A DNA stretch of 13,265 nt from Spongospora subterranea (lineage: Eukaryota > Endomyxa > Phytomyxea > Plasmodiophorida > Plasmodiophoridae): the NCBI GenBank assembly GCA_900404475.1, contig OUQQ01000066.1, forward strand, positions 1-13,265. Direction: 5' to 3'. Shown piece after piece: positions 1 to 8,678 of this stretch. Below the pieces are notes generated by a model that was given only the letters and a program-made list of their open reading frames with translations, did no database searches and was not told the DNA's origin. The position numbers and the translations under genes were made by a program. Position 1 is the stretch's first letter. The number at the start of each line of letters is the position of its first letter.

Positions 1-69
1 CACGCATTGTTACAAGAGTTCCACTAGACTGTAGGCACGCATTGTTACAAGAGTTCCACTACTGTAGCT
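1..69. repeat. 35-base tandem duplication at the left edge
   Basis: A 26-base unit starting CACGCATTGTTACAAG occurs at 1-26 and again, identical, at 36-61. Each copy is followed by a similar CTGTAG-containing tail, so the period is 35 bases. No coding sequence overlaps it. It may be the end of a longer repeat array that continues to the left of the window, which I cannot see. Confidence 0.85.
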
Positions 70-929
70 ATTTTTTTTTCTCAAAAAAGTCTTTTTCCCA
101 CCATACTGCCAATTTTGAAAAAGAGGAAATTTTACAATTGATATCTTGTCACCATTTTGGAATATTTTGCAAAAAAGCGTAGCCTGGTCTGTTTCGATGA
201 GATCTATCGATATACGCCGTTTAAATCCTGCACACTATCATTACAAAACTGCCATACTCCGTGCCGCTAGCCATACAAAATCTGTCAAGAAATTTGCCGT
301 GACTAGACTACCCGCACTGTAGCTGCCCCTGATTTTAGTGTGTACGCCGCACTCATAACACACTCAGAGGCCGCGCTCAATTGCCTCTTGCAATAATTGC
401 GTGTGCGTGCTGGTTGGACAAACCTGAACCCAATTATTTCCCTTGCAAACGAGGCAGCCTCGGTTCAAAATACCAGTGCTTTGCTCCGTCTCTTTCAGGA
501 TTAGGTCGAAGAGGAGTCCTTCATATAGTTTTGCACTATCTTGACGTAACCCTTCGTGTTCATCCTCTTTCTAGGCGTTCACAAATCTTTGGTGACAATG
601 TATAATTTTCAAGATAGGCACATTGCACCGGTATCAATGCGTTATCGTGAGTGAACTAGGTAAAGTAAAAATGGCCAAGCTCGTCAAGCTCTCGCTATGA
701 ATCCAGTAGGGAATTTAGCATGGGGGTGCCCATATTGTCGCCAATTCACCGAGTAAGCGATAAGCTGCTGTACATGAAGGGATCACTTGAACAAAGATCA
801 AACAACATAAAGCCTGTTATGTTCTGTCGTTAGCCCAAATATATAATTCAAATATTAGTGTGTTTCATTTTTTAAGTCTGGACAGTGAAGTCTGGTGTGC
901 AGTTCCTATATGCCTATCGTCTGAAAAAA
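70..929. other. Non-coding stretch, no gene seen
   Basis: I find no exon here that I can defend. The longest open frame (381-605, +) has low complexity of structure, no recognisable motif and no good splice sites around it. The stretch contains poly-T and poly-A runs near 70-175 and is AT-rich in places. It may hold distal upstream sequence of the NOT3 gene or the degraded remains of repeats. Confidence 0.5.
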
Positions 930-1065
930 ATGGCGAGATCCCTTCCCAATCAGCAGTCCGTTGGCTGACCTAGATGGCGAGATCCCTTTTCAACCATCAG
1001 TTCGTTGTGTCTGACCTAGATGGCGAGATCCCATCCCGACCATCAGTCCGTTATGGTTGACCTAT
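930..1065. repeat. Three tandem copies of a 44-46 base repeat
   Basis: The units start at 930, 974 and 1020. Each begins ATGGCGAGATCCC, continues through a CATCAGTYCGTT-like core and ends near TGACCTA. The copies differ by several substitutions and small indels, so this is an aged array and not a recent slippage product. It ends about 225 bases upstream of the NOT3 start codon, so it could lie in or near that promoter or 5' UTR. Each unit carries an ATG, but the frames close quickly. Confidence 0.85.
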
Positions 1066-1290
1066 AACACCACCTACTACTACACCCCATTAATTGATAT
1101 AAGTCCGTGTCCCTGCTGCTGAGGAGCTCTCTCTCTCACACACCATTGTGGAAAGGTAGTCAGTATAGGATCATCTCCACCACCCCCATTGATCAGGCGA
1201 ACGGTGCCGACATCACCCTATCGAGACATCGCGTCTCACCGTAATTCTCAGACTCGTCAGATCTGGAAGGCATAACCTAATAGGCGTCCA

Positions 1291-3620
1291 ATGGCGCAAA
1301 CGCGCAAGCAGCAATCCGAAATAGAACGGGTTCTCAAGAGGGTCCAAGATGGGCTCATTGAATTTGAATCCATATGGCAAAAAGTGTATTCTGCTCCTAC
1401 TGCAGCTTTGAAAGAAAAACACGAAGCGGATTTAAAAAAGGAAATCAAGCGATTGCAGCGGTATCGAGACCAAATTAAAACTTGGCTATCCACTCCAGAA
1501 ATTCGCGAGAAAGAAGAGATGTTTATGGCAAGAAAGCAAATTGAACGTGATATGGAACGTTTCAAAGTGTGCGAAAAAGAGACCAAGACGAAGGCTTTTT
1601 CAAAAGAAGCATTGACAAACACCCCAAAGAAGAAGCTTCTGGATAAACCCAAACTAGAAGTGAAATCATGGATTGACAAGCGGATTTCTTTACTGAAGGG
1701 ACAGTTGGGAGAGCGTGAAAGCCAATTAGACGCAGAACAGCGCAGGGGAAAAAAAAGGAACAAAGGGCACGAGGAAGTCCATGTTGATCATCTTCAACGT
1801 CTTGTTGAGCGCTATAAGTTCCATATCGAACATCTAGAAATGGCTTGGGAAATGCTTTTTGAGGATGAGATTGTAGTCGCTGATGTAGAAGAAATTCAGG
1901 AAGACGTAGATTATTTCATCGAAAATAACCAGGTAACTCACCAACGTGGCCCACTAACCACAATAGTCTAACAGCTTTATGATAGGACGAGGACATGGAG
2001 GATTTTGACGATGCATACATGTACGATCTTCTTGCACAGAAGCGCAATGCGAAGCCTCCCCCGCCTCCAGTTGTGTTCCCTGTTGATGACGAAGAAGGGT
2101 CAGATTTCGATCTGGGCAGCGATGAAGACTATGATTCGATGCTTGATGATGACGGCTACGACGAAAAGGAGGCTGACGATAATGATGACGATTCTATATC
2201 GACTAGTGATGTTATTGATGTGCCAGTTGACGATTCGATGTCAAGGAGGAATACCGCCAAAAAGCATTTTACTGCCCCTGTATCACAGCCATCACCTACT
2301 GTTACTATAGATACGTCTCAAAAGGATGCGGCTAAAGAAAAACCTCAAGTTGCAATCGAAAAATCACCTATAGAGACGTCGTCGACGTCGAAATCCTCCA
2401 ATTTGAAGTCGGAGCGCGATACTCCTAAAAAAGCTCCCAAAAAGAAAAAGGAAAAACCCGTCGTTGTTGTACCGGTTCAGATCTCAGCCAATTATCAGGA
2501 ACCCTCTCCGCAGCAGGTGCCCGCTGTTCGTCAGTCTCCTTTGCCTCCTGTTGCTGCCAGCGGTTCTCCGAAACAGTCTCCTAGGACGGCTAGTGCTACA
2601 AACCGTTCAATGGACTTTACTGCAGTTCAACAGCCGCCTCCTGCTCCGTTTGCCAATATTGTCAAGCAACAACAGCAAAAGCAACAAGCAGAACAAGCTG
2701 CTGCGTCTGCTGCCAAGGCTCAAGCGATCCGAGAGCAAAGTTCAGTGGCGAAGCAGCAAGATTTAGCCGAACATGCAGTGCAAGAAGCCCCAGCTGCCTC
2801 GTTGATGGAACAGCCATTGGGCCTAAAGCAGGTGCCGCTTTCTAATGTTGTATTGCCGACCGACACTCAACCATCTATGCTGCAATCGTTGCATATTGGT
2901 GTTAAACAGCAATTCAATGCTGGCTCTGCACCGCATCCGACCGGAATTAGATCCACATCTCCCTTAACAGGACAGCCCCCACCTGGACTATCCGGTCCTA
3001 GCAAATCTACTCTTGCTAACAAGCTTCGGCAGAAGCGATATCAAGCTGCAGCTTCTGAAGAACCTGCAGGTGATCTCTCACTCGTCAGGCCTTCTCGTCT
3101 TGCTGCTGTTCAAGCTGCATCCAATCGCGATTCGTCGCCAATGACTAAGGCCCCACCACCTCAAATGTTTGATGCTCCTTTGTCTGAAGATCAGCGACGA
3201 AATTTGGAAATTTTAGAGTCGAGTTTGCGGCACATGCCTACACCGGCAGACTCTGACAGGCCAAAGCATTACCTGCCGCGAAATCCCTATCATACCCCAT
3301 CTTCATGGCCATCAATACCGTCGCCAATTTTTGAGGAACCAGCGTTTTTCGAAAAATACGACACGGACACTCTGTTTTTCATCTTTTATTTCCAACAAGG
3401 AACATATCAGCAGTATTTGGCCGCAGCTCAGCTGAAGAAACAGTCGTGGAGGTACCATACGAAATACTTGACGTGGTTTCAACGACACAAGGATCCCCAA
3501 GTCACTACAGACGAGTTCGAACAAGGAACTTACGTTTATTTTGACTATGATCATTCATGGTGCCAAAGGATAAAATCGGAGTTCACATTTGAATATAGAT
3601 ATCTCGAAGACGACCTATAA
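1291..3620 (+). CDS. CNOT3: CCR4-NOT complex subunit 3 (NOT3/NOT5 family)
   Basis: Scaffold subunit of the CCR4-NOT complex, which deadenylates mRNA and represses translation in the cytoplasm and also acts in transcription. Two exons: 1291-1932 and 1986-3620. They are joined in phase 0 across a 53-base GT-AG intron (1933-1985), giving about 758 residues, close to human CNOT3. The first about 215 residues form the helical, highly charged Not3 N-terminal domain (start [18 protein letters not shown], with [18 protein letters not shown] further in). Residues of about 215-270 are very Asp/Glu-rich. A long Pro/Gln/Ala/Ser-rich low-complexity linker follows. The last about 100 residues are the NOT box ([20 protein letters not shown], then [14 protein letters not shown] and [13 protein letters not shown]), the module that pairs with NOT2. 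Without splicing the first exon runs into a stop at about 1969. The gene ends convergently with the repeat-protein gene on the other strand. Identification is firm; NOT3 and NOT5 cannot be told apart here. Confidence 0.96.
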
Positions 3621-3634
3621 TATATGAAGATGCT

Positions 3635-3640
3635 AATAAA
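3635..3640 (+). terminator. Possible poly(A) signal of the NOT3 gene
   Basis: AATAAA lies 15 bases after the NOT3 stop codon, in the 121-base gap between two convergent genes. A canonical hexamer in this position is suggestive only, because many protists do not rely on it. Confidence 0.4.
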
Positions 3641-3741
3641 TCGTTCATTGCTTTAGTTGTAAATTATCGGCATCTTATCGAAAATATCTTTTCAATAACT
3701 GAACGCGACACTATTTAATGGAATTCGAAAATCACATCGAC

Positions 3742-5112
3742 TCACGACGTCGGTAGCGCCCTTACCAACGCCTGGTCGTTGAGCTGGTCGATCATTTTTC
3801 TAGTTGGTCTAGAGGTGGTCGTTTTGCTTGACCGCCTGGAAGACCTTTTACTTGACGAAATACTTGGCGTCTTTCGTGGCGGGGCATTGCTTGGTTTCTC
3901 CTTTTTGATCACGGACGAGCATCTGGTAGAACCCGGCGCCACATTGCCATATTGTATTTGCGTGTTTTTTTTCTCGTCAACATTCTGCTCTCCGATGTGC
4001 GATCCTTCCATCCGTTCAGCGATTCGTATGGATTGGGTGTCCGAATTCCCTTGATCGTGCGTCAAATTCAGGTCAGGTCTCGGTGGATCCGATCTCCCAC
4101 TAATAACCGATTCGGTTTGCGATCCGCTCGAATGTAGCCGTTGGCGTTCGACGTCCGAATACAGAACGTCCTGCCCTGGATAGGAAGATTGTCGTTGCTC
4201 CATCATTGAATCGACCCCCGTCCCTATATTTGTGCACGAATATGGATTGAATTCCGGATCGCCATTATCTAGAGGTTGGTATTTTGGCATAAGGGGGTTT
4301 GTCCTCCGAAGCCACGTTGATTTCAGAGCAGTGTCTGCTTGAGCTCCTTCGATATCGTCTGTGGTGTTCGTCTTCCGTGTCGTGTGGTTCTTCATTAGGC
4401 GCGTTATCCGGTGAATGTTGAACATCGGTTCGTTCCCGTCGATGTCCCGCGTCATCAAACTGTAGTTGATCCCGGACGCGTCCTTCGTTTTGCGAGGATG
4501 GGAACCGGGAATGGAATGTGCACCACCTTCATAGTGCATTTGACCACCGCCCTCACGTGGCAACGGGTTCCCATTTTCCGCGAACAACAACAGATCTGTG
4601 CTGCCGTTGCAATCGAAATCGTATCGAGGCGACAAAGGGTCAGTATGTCGCCGAGTCCGGAACGCGCCATCATTATTGATATCGTCGACCTTGAGGATAG
4701 GGCGTGTCGTTCGCGATTGCCACTTCTCATAGGTGTGGGCGGCGGTTGATCCTTTCACGTCGCTGTAGTTGATATGGTCCCGCGTCTTCATTCGCAGCAC
4801 GATCGGGACCGTGGTTCGTGTCCCCTCGATATCGCTGATATCCAGAGTATCGCGAGTGAACCGCATCGGTTCTGGCGGCTCATGGCGAAAGGTTGCCAGC
4901 TTGTACACGGGAGTCAATGGATTGACGCATCGCTGAGACCGGTTCAACTTCGGCTGATAAAAGATCGACGTCGCTCCCTCAATATCGGATATGTCAAGGC
5001 GCCTGTCTAGTTTGCGAAAGAAGAATCGCGGACGAGGCAGATTGATGTCGTCGGTGTTGAAGCGGTTGTCCTGTTTTTTGAGGAATCGATGTTGGGGCGG
5101 ATCCAACGCCAT
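3742..5112 (-). CDS. Repeat protein with DIxGA and NPLxPxY motifs, function unknown
   Basis: A 456-residue open frame without introns. The N-terminal two thirds repeat a loose module. It has a D-[IV]-x-G-[AST] turn (DIEGA at 43-47, DIEGT at 94-98, SDVKGS at 117-122, DIDGNE at 223-228, DDIEGA at 252-257). In several modules this is followed 15-20 residues later by N/D-P-L-x-P-x-Y (64-70, 158-164, 272-278). Spacers are rich in Arg, Thr and Asn. From about residue 380 the protein turns Ser/Arg/Lys-rich and probably disordered. No signal peptide, membrane segment or catalytic motif is seen. I have a general recollection of such motifs in uncharacterised proteins of flagellated protists, but cannot attach a function. 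The ATG at 5112 is the first after an in-frame stop. An upstream coding exon (see 5007-5315) is possible. The gene follows mS35 on the same strand. Confidence 0.8.
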   Translation of the reverse strand: MALDPPQHRFLKKQDNRFNTDDINLPRPRFFFRKLDRRLDISDIEGATSIFYQPKLNRSQRCVNPLTPVYKLATFRHEPPEPMRFTRDTLDISDIEGTRTTVPIVLRMKTRDHINYSDVKGSTAAHTYEKWQSRTTRPILKVDDINNDGAFRTRRHTDPLSPRYDFDCNGSTDLLLFAENGNPLPREGGGQMHYEGGAHSIPGSHPRKTKDASGINYSLMTRDIDGNEPMFNIHRITRLMKNHTTRKTNTTDDIEGAQADTALKSTWLRRTNPLMPKYQPLDNGDPEFNPYSCTNIGTGVDSMMEQRQSSYPGQDVLYSDVERQRLHSSGSQTESVISGRSDPPRPDLNLTHDQGNSDTQSIRIAERMEGSHIGEQNVDEKKNTQIQYGNVAPGSTRCSSVIKKEKPSNAPPRKTPSISSSKRSSRRSSKTTTSRPTRKMIDQLNDQALVRALPTS

Positions 5113-5315
5113 TCGCTTTCCCTCTCAAACAATACAAGGCCGACTAATGAGCCAACAAGGTACTGCTGTGCAATACCTATCGATCGGGCTCTTTCACCCG
5201 AGATATTATCAGTATTTCTCTCATCCATCGTTTCCGTCTTCGGATTAAATTGTTTCACACAGGCATTTACAACACGAATGCAAAATGCATCGGCCTTGAC
5301 ATAGTTGGAAAACAT
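5007..5315 (-). CDS. Uncertain small ORF or 5' exon upstream of the repeat protein
   Basis: An open frame of 102 codons starts MFSNYVKADAFC, only about 20 bases after the mS35 stop, and overlaps the start of the repeat-protein gene in another frame. Residues 1 to about 55 look protein-like. One reading makes it a 5' exon of the repeat-protein gene: a 41-base GT...AG segment, starting after codon CTT in the GTTGGCTC stretch and ending at GAAAG just before CGA-ATG, would join it in phase to the ATG at 5112. The alternative is that it is simply 5' UTR. I recognise no domain. Transcript evidence would settle it. Confidence 0.3.
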   Translation of the reverse strand: MFSNYVKADAFCIRVVNACVKQFNPKTETMDERNTDNISGERARSIGIAQQYLVGSLVGLVLFERESEWRWIRPNIDSSKNRTTASTPTTSICLVRDSSFAN

Positions 5316-5334
5316 GGCTGTTCGAAGATTGTTT

Positions 5335-6045
5335 TTATATTTGGGTACCTTTAGCAGAAGCGAGAAGCGACGACATTTCTACAGCTTCGGCCATCAACGC
5401 TTTCAACGTGTCAATGCATTCCTGGGAGTTCAGCTCTGGATCAGGATACTTGGACGACGTCAGGTTGATGATCTGTTTTTTCGCATCGAACCGTGGTCCT
5501 AGGATGGACACCAGGTTCTTCTGCTGGTCATCATTCAGTTTCAGGTCGCAAAGTCGTGCACATAATTTCGCTTTGCGGTCTTCGGGATGATCAAACGAAG
5601 GGGCTCCGGCTTCTATAACGCGCTGGGTATTGATTATCACCGGAATCCCTGCCAGACCTATATATATATAATATATATGAAAAAACGCTGAATATCTCGA
5701 CAGAACAAAATTGAGAAACGGTCTGACCCGAGCCCTGATGAAGATCATCATCGACCTGATCCATAACAACCTCACCTGTTGGAACCGCATTCAATACATC
5801 ATCAAATTCAAACTATGCAATTATTACTGGGGCGTATATAGGAAATATCGGACATTGGTGGAATTTCACTGAAATCCTTGGGCAGCCACACTAGAGAAAG
5901 AGTATCACAACCGCAATCCACATTGTTGCCGACAATAAAATCAGGGCGAACCGTCAACTTTGTCCTGGGCGATGCCGCCCATCCTTCTCAGGCCGGCCAG
6001 CTTGGGCAGACGGGCCATGGACATGATGCTCGTGATCGAGATCAT
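5335..6045 (-). CDS. MRPS35: Mitochondrial small-ribosomal-subunit protein mS35
   Basis: Component of the mitochondrial ribosome small subunit. The last exon (5335-5657) carries the conserved block: a FDHPEDRKAKL lead-in, the CDLKLNDDQQKNLVSILGPR helix and strand, and the SKYPDPELNSQECIDTLKAL end. This matches the MRP-S28/S35 domain pattern of L-x-D-L-x-L, G-x-R-[YF], S/T-x-x-[FY]-P. My best splice model on the minus strand is 6045-5952, 5890-5828, 5775-5728 and 5657-5335, with introns of 61, 52 and 70 bases, giving about 175 residues in consistent phase. Exon 1 is rich in Arg/Lys and lacks acidic residues at first (MARLPKLAGLRRMGG), as expected of a mitochondrial targeting peptide. Exon 2 encodes WLPKDFSEIPPMSD. 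The donor of the third intron could instead lie at 5706 (49 bases), and the first donor (GTTCGC) is weak. The C-terminal half is firm; the middle is tentative. Confidence 0.78.
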
Positions 6046-6199
6046 GATGGGTGATCTGGTAGTGCAGTTCTAGGGTTTTGACCACGAGGATTATTCCGGA
6101 TTGGCGGACCACGAGGGCCGAGGAGGAGGGCGACCCCATTGCCAATTGACAGCTCCCTTTAACAAGACCCGGACACCCCTCAGATAACTATTCCAAGGG

Positions 6200-6205
6200 T
6201 TTATT
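6200..6205 (-). terminator. Possible poly(A) signal of the unnamed intron-rich gene
   Basis: AATAAA on the minus strand, about 30 bases past the proposed TGA stop at 6238-6236. It lies between that stop and the mS35 start. Confidence 0.4.
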
Positions 6206-6235
6206 GTATTTTCTGTTCAGCGATGCTACTGCATT

Positions 6236-8627
6236 TCACCAAGGGCTGTCAACAAACATTGCAACTCGAATGTTGCGAGAGGAACATTTCAGACGTTGGA
6301 ACCGATCGACGTATTGGGACTAGAGATTCCCCATGAGCGCGATAGGTCGACTGTAATACCCAACCTCGAACAAACCAACGAGGGGACTGCTGTTTGATTG
6401 AATTTGACTGAGACTAAGCAAGAAGGAATATACTTGGGTAAGCATGTCGCTCGTTGATGGAGGAATGGCACCGACAGATGCAGATAAGATCGCCTTTGAT
6501 ATAATTGCTTTCAACGTGGCCGGTAAGCGAGCCGAACGAGCGGCGGTCGAACGGTATCATTGGTGCCCATTTAGCTAATCCCAGTTCTTGTTCGAACACG
6601 TCATCGCCATACTTGCAATAGTCCTGTTGGTAAATCTGACGACGCATTGGCGTTTTGTGTTTCTTTCTTCAGTGTTTGCCGAACTAAATAATCTTGACGA
6701 GGATGTTTGAGCCAATCCTCGGCAACTCGCCATACTTCCTCAAAATTCGGGGCGAGCAAAGACGCGGTTTGCCGACGATTGGCCTCAAATATCTGAACAT
6801 GGCTTTAGCTGCGCACCAGACAAAACGAGCGGAGACTGCCCCAGATAGTTTCCTTTGATTTTCTCTAGAAATTCGACCATCAATTTCACGTCTTTAAACA
6901 ATAAACGGAGGCAAATTCCTGTTCGTCCAATGTCCCTTGGTAGGGGAATGGTTACCCGTTGACTACATCCGGTTCTAGAAACAGATATCCTTCGTCCCTA
7001 GAGTGTTTTTTGAATTGGTGTAAGGTCGTACCCGCCGCGATTGGAACTCTAACGACGGCAATTCCACCAAATTATCTCGATATAAGATTGCCTCACGAAA
7101 ATCGGCCTGGATTTAACACTGTCCTCAAACAGTGTTGCTATCGAAAAATCGCTCTGATCCCTGTTTTCTCTTAGACCCTCCTCGTTGATAATTCTGATCA
7201 ACGATATGATCTAGATTGGTGTTATTGGGTACTGAATTAACGATTAAGTACTGTAGGTAGCACCTCATTGTCAACTGATCGTAGGCTGGTCGTGATCCAC
7301 ACCTGAGCATGCTGGCATCCATCCACCGTCCAAATTACCGTTCGTCTGCCCATTTTTGAGATTAGCCATTAGGCTGGGCCTGGATTAGCGTTTGAGCTGC
7401 ATGATCATTACCGACTAAATAATCATCACACACATGATCTCATCTGCAAGGCCAAAGCCCAACCACGTATTGTTCCCATTCCAGCATTTCCGAATCCCAT
7501 ATTCCTTAAGGCTTGCTTCATGAGTTTTGGGCTCTCGTGGCAGCACGGTCAAAAAAATCCAATCGTCTGAGTGAACATCGACGACAAGTAATATCCCGGT
7601 TTAGGGCTCCCAGCCTTTATTACGGGTAGCTACACGTGACTTTTGGCGAGTTTTTGGAGACTGATATAATCATCCATAGGGCAAGAATGTCCAGCAGCAG
7701 CTGTTCACGTTCGGTAAATTCCTCGACTACAATACGAATCCCGATCGCTATCTGAATCTGGGAGATGAATTTAGATACAGCAGCTGGATCTGAGAATTGT
7801 GAAGGAAAATCATTCTAGTGTACAATATTGGAATGAACGCGATGATGTAGTTCAAGGTGGCGCTAGAGTGTCGTCCCACAGTCAGGATAGATTGGAAATA
7901 GAGGCCACTGTCGGAGATGCTCTTGAAGTACAGGACGAGCCTGCGAATTCGCTTGCTAAAGGCAAGATTATGATTTTTCAAAGATGTAGGCTCCAACTTC
8001 AGGCAAACATCAACGTCCGAATTACAAACTGTTTTTTGCTGCAATAGCACTATTTCGCTTCGAATAAAAAGCTCGATACAATTAACGGGAGCATTTTCTC
8101 GACGAATTTCATGAAATTAAACAGTTTTTCTCCATCGAGAGACCTGGCGGTGGGTTCGCGGTTGAGTCTCTTATTTACAAGACATATTCGAATTGGCCAG
8201 CGTTCGCTTCCAAGCACGAATTTGAGAAGGTTGCACTGTGCGACACGCCTCTGCCAATAGCAATTTAAAAAAAATGACTGAGCCTTGCCCCTCGGCATCT
8301 TGTCCGAATTCACAACAAATGTCAAGGGCTTTCCAATCAGATGTATTTGGCTACACAATACTATTGTTTACAGGTAGTGGACAAATACCATAATGTAATC
8401 GCTTTCCAAAATCAAAACTGCCGCCAATCGATCAGTGTGCGCCAGACAGACTTGAACGTTGCCATGGTCGTGGTAAACAATTATTGCTCTGAGGCTGATC
8501 TAGTCAGATTCAAAAAACACCAGGCAACATGCCAAACTGCCCGAGAAGTCTGTCGAGGTGGCGGTACAGCCTACAGGCAGCGCCACCTCAAGTGACGTGT
8601 ATAGGGTCGCGCCACGGCCCAGAGCAT
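6236..8627 (-). CDS. Intron-rich gene of unknown function, reconstructed from exons
   Basis: No single frame stays open here, but minus-strand exons with coherent phase can be read. Proposed chain: 8499-8389, 8350-8184, 8143-8080, 8038-7880, 7814-7634, 7566-7434, 7379-7339, 7285-7252, then an exon from 7193. Introns are 38, 40, 41, 65, 67, 54, 53 and 58 bases, and every junction keeps phase. Exon peptides look like an alpha-helical protein (for example WKALDICCEFGQDAEGQG, FKLLLAEACRTV, SQIQIAIGIRIVVEEFTERE, DDWIFLTVLPREP). Further down, blocks with LAPNFEEVWRVAEDWLKHPR (about 6700-6780), GAIPPSTSDMLTQVYSFLLS and the last exon 6319-6236 ending in VDSPW are clear, but the joins between 7193 and 6365 are not settled. 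A start at the ATG at 8627, with two short exons before 8499, is one option. I recognise no domain and assign no function. It is divergent from the G-patch gene, with about 50 bases between proposed starts. A decayed gene is less likely because so many joins hold phase. Confidence 0.55.
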
Positions 8628-8678
8628 TGTCCAATCATCGGCAATACACAACATTCATTGTCAATTCCGGCTCGGCAA

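Noticed and set aside
381..605. 74-codon open frame on the + strand
   Set aside because: No recognisable motif, Cys- and Pro-scattered composition, no supporting splice sites, and isolated in repeat-containing intergenic DNA.
1257..1763. 168-codon open frame on the minus strand
   Set aside because: Antisense shadow of the NOT3 N-terminal domain, which is unmistakable on the + strand.
4411..4749. 112-codon + strand frame inside the repeat-protein gene
   Set aside because: It is antisense to the DIxGA repeat protein, whose repeated motifs show which strand is coding.
5954..6145. 63-codon minus-strand frame with His/Asp-rich end
   Set aside because: Another frame over the same bases gives an Arg-rich targeting-peptide-like start that splices in phase into mS35. 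The His/Asp run is a by-product.
6236..8340. Degenerate transposon or endogenous viral remnant
   Set aside because: I saw no reverse transcriptase, integrase, RNase H, capsid or polymerase motif, no terminal repeats and no target-site duplication. The consistent intron phases fit a spliced host gene better.
8351..8371. A 21-base GTAAAC...TGTAG segment that would be an ultra-short in-frame intron
   Set aside because: A 38-base intron (8388-8351) using the same acceptor joins a better upstream reading frame in phase, so no 21-base intron is needed.
8341..8595. 84-codon + strand open frame just before the G-patch gene
   Set aside because: It lies opposite the proposed exon 8499-8389 of the minus-strand gene, which has matching splice sites and phase.
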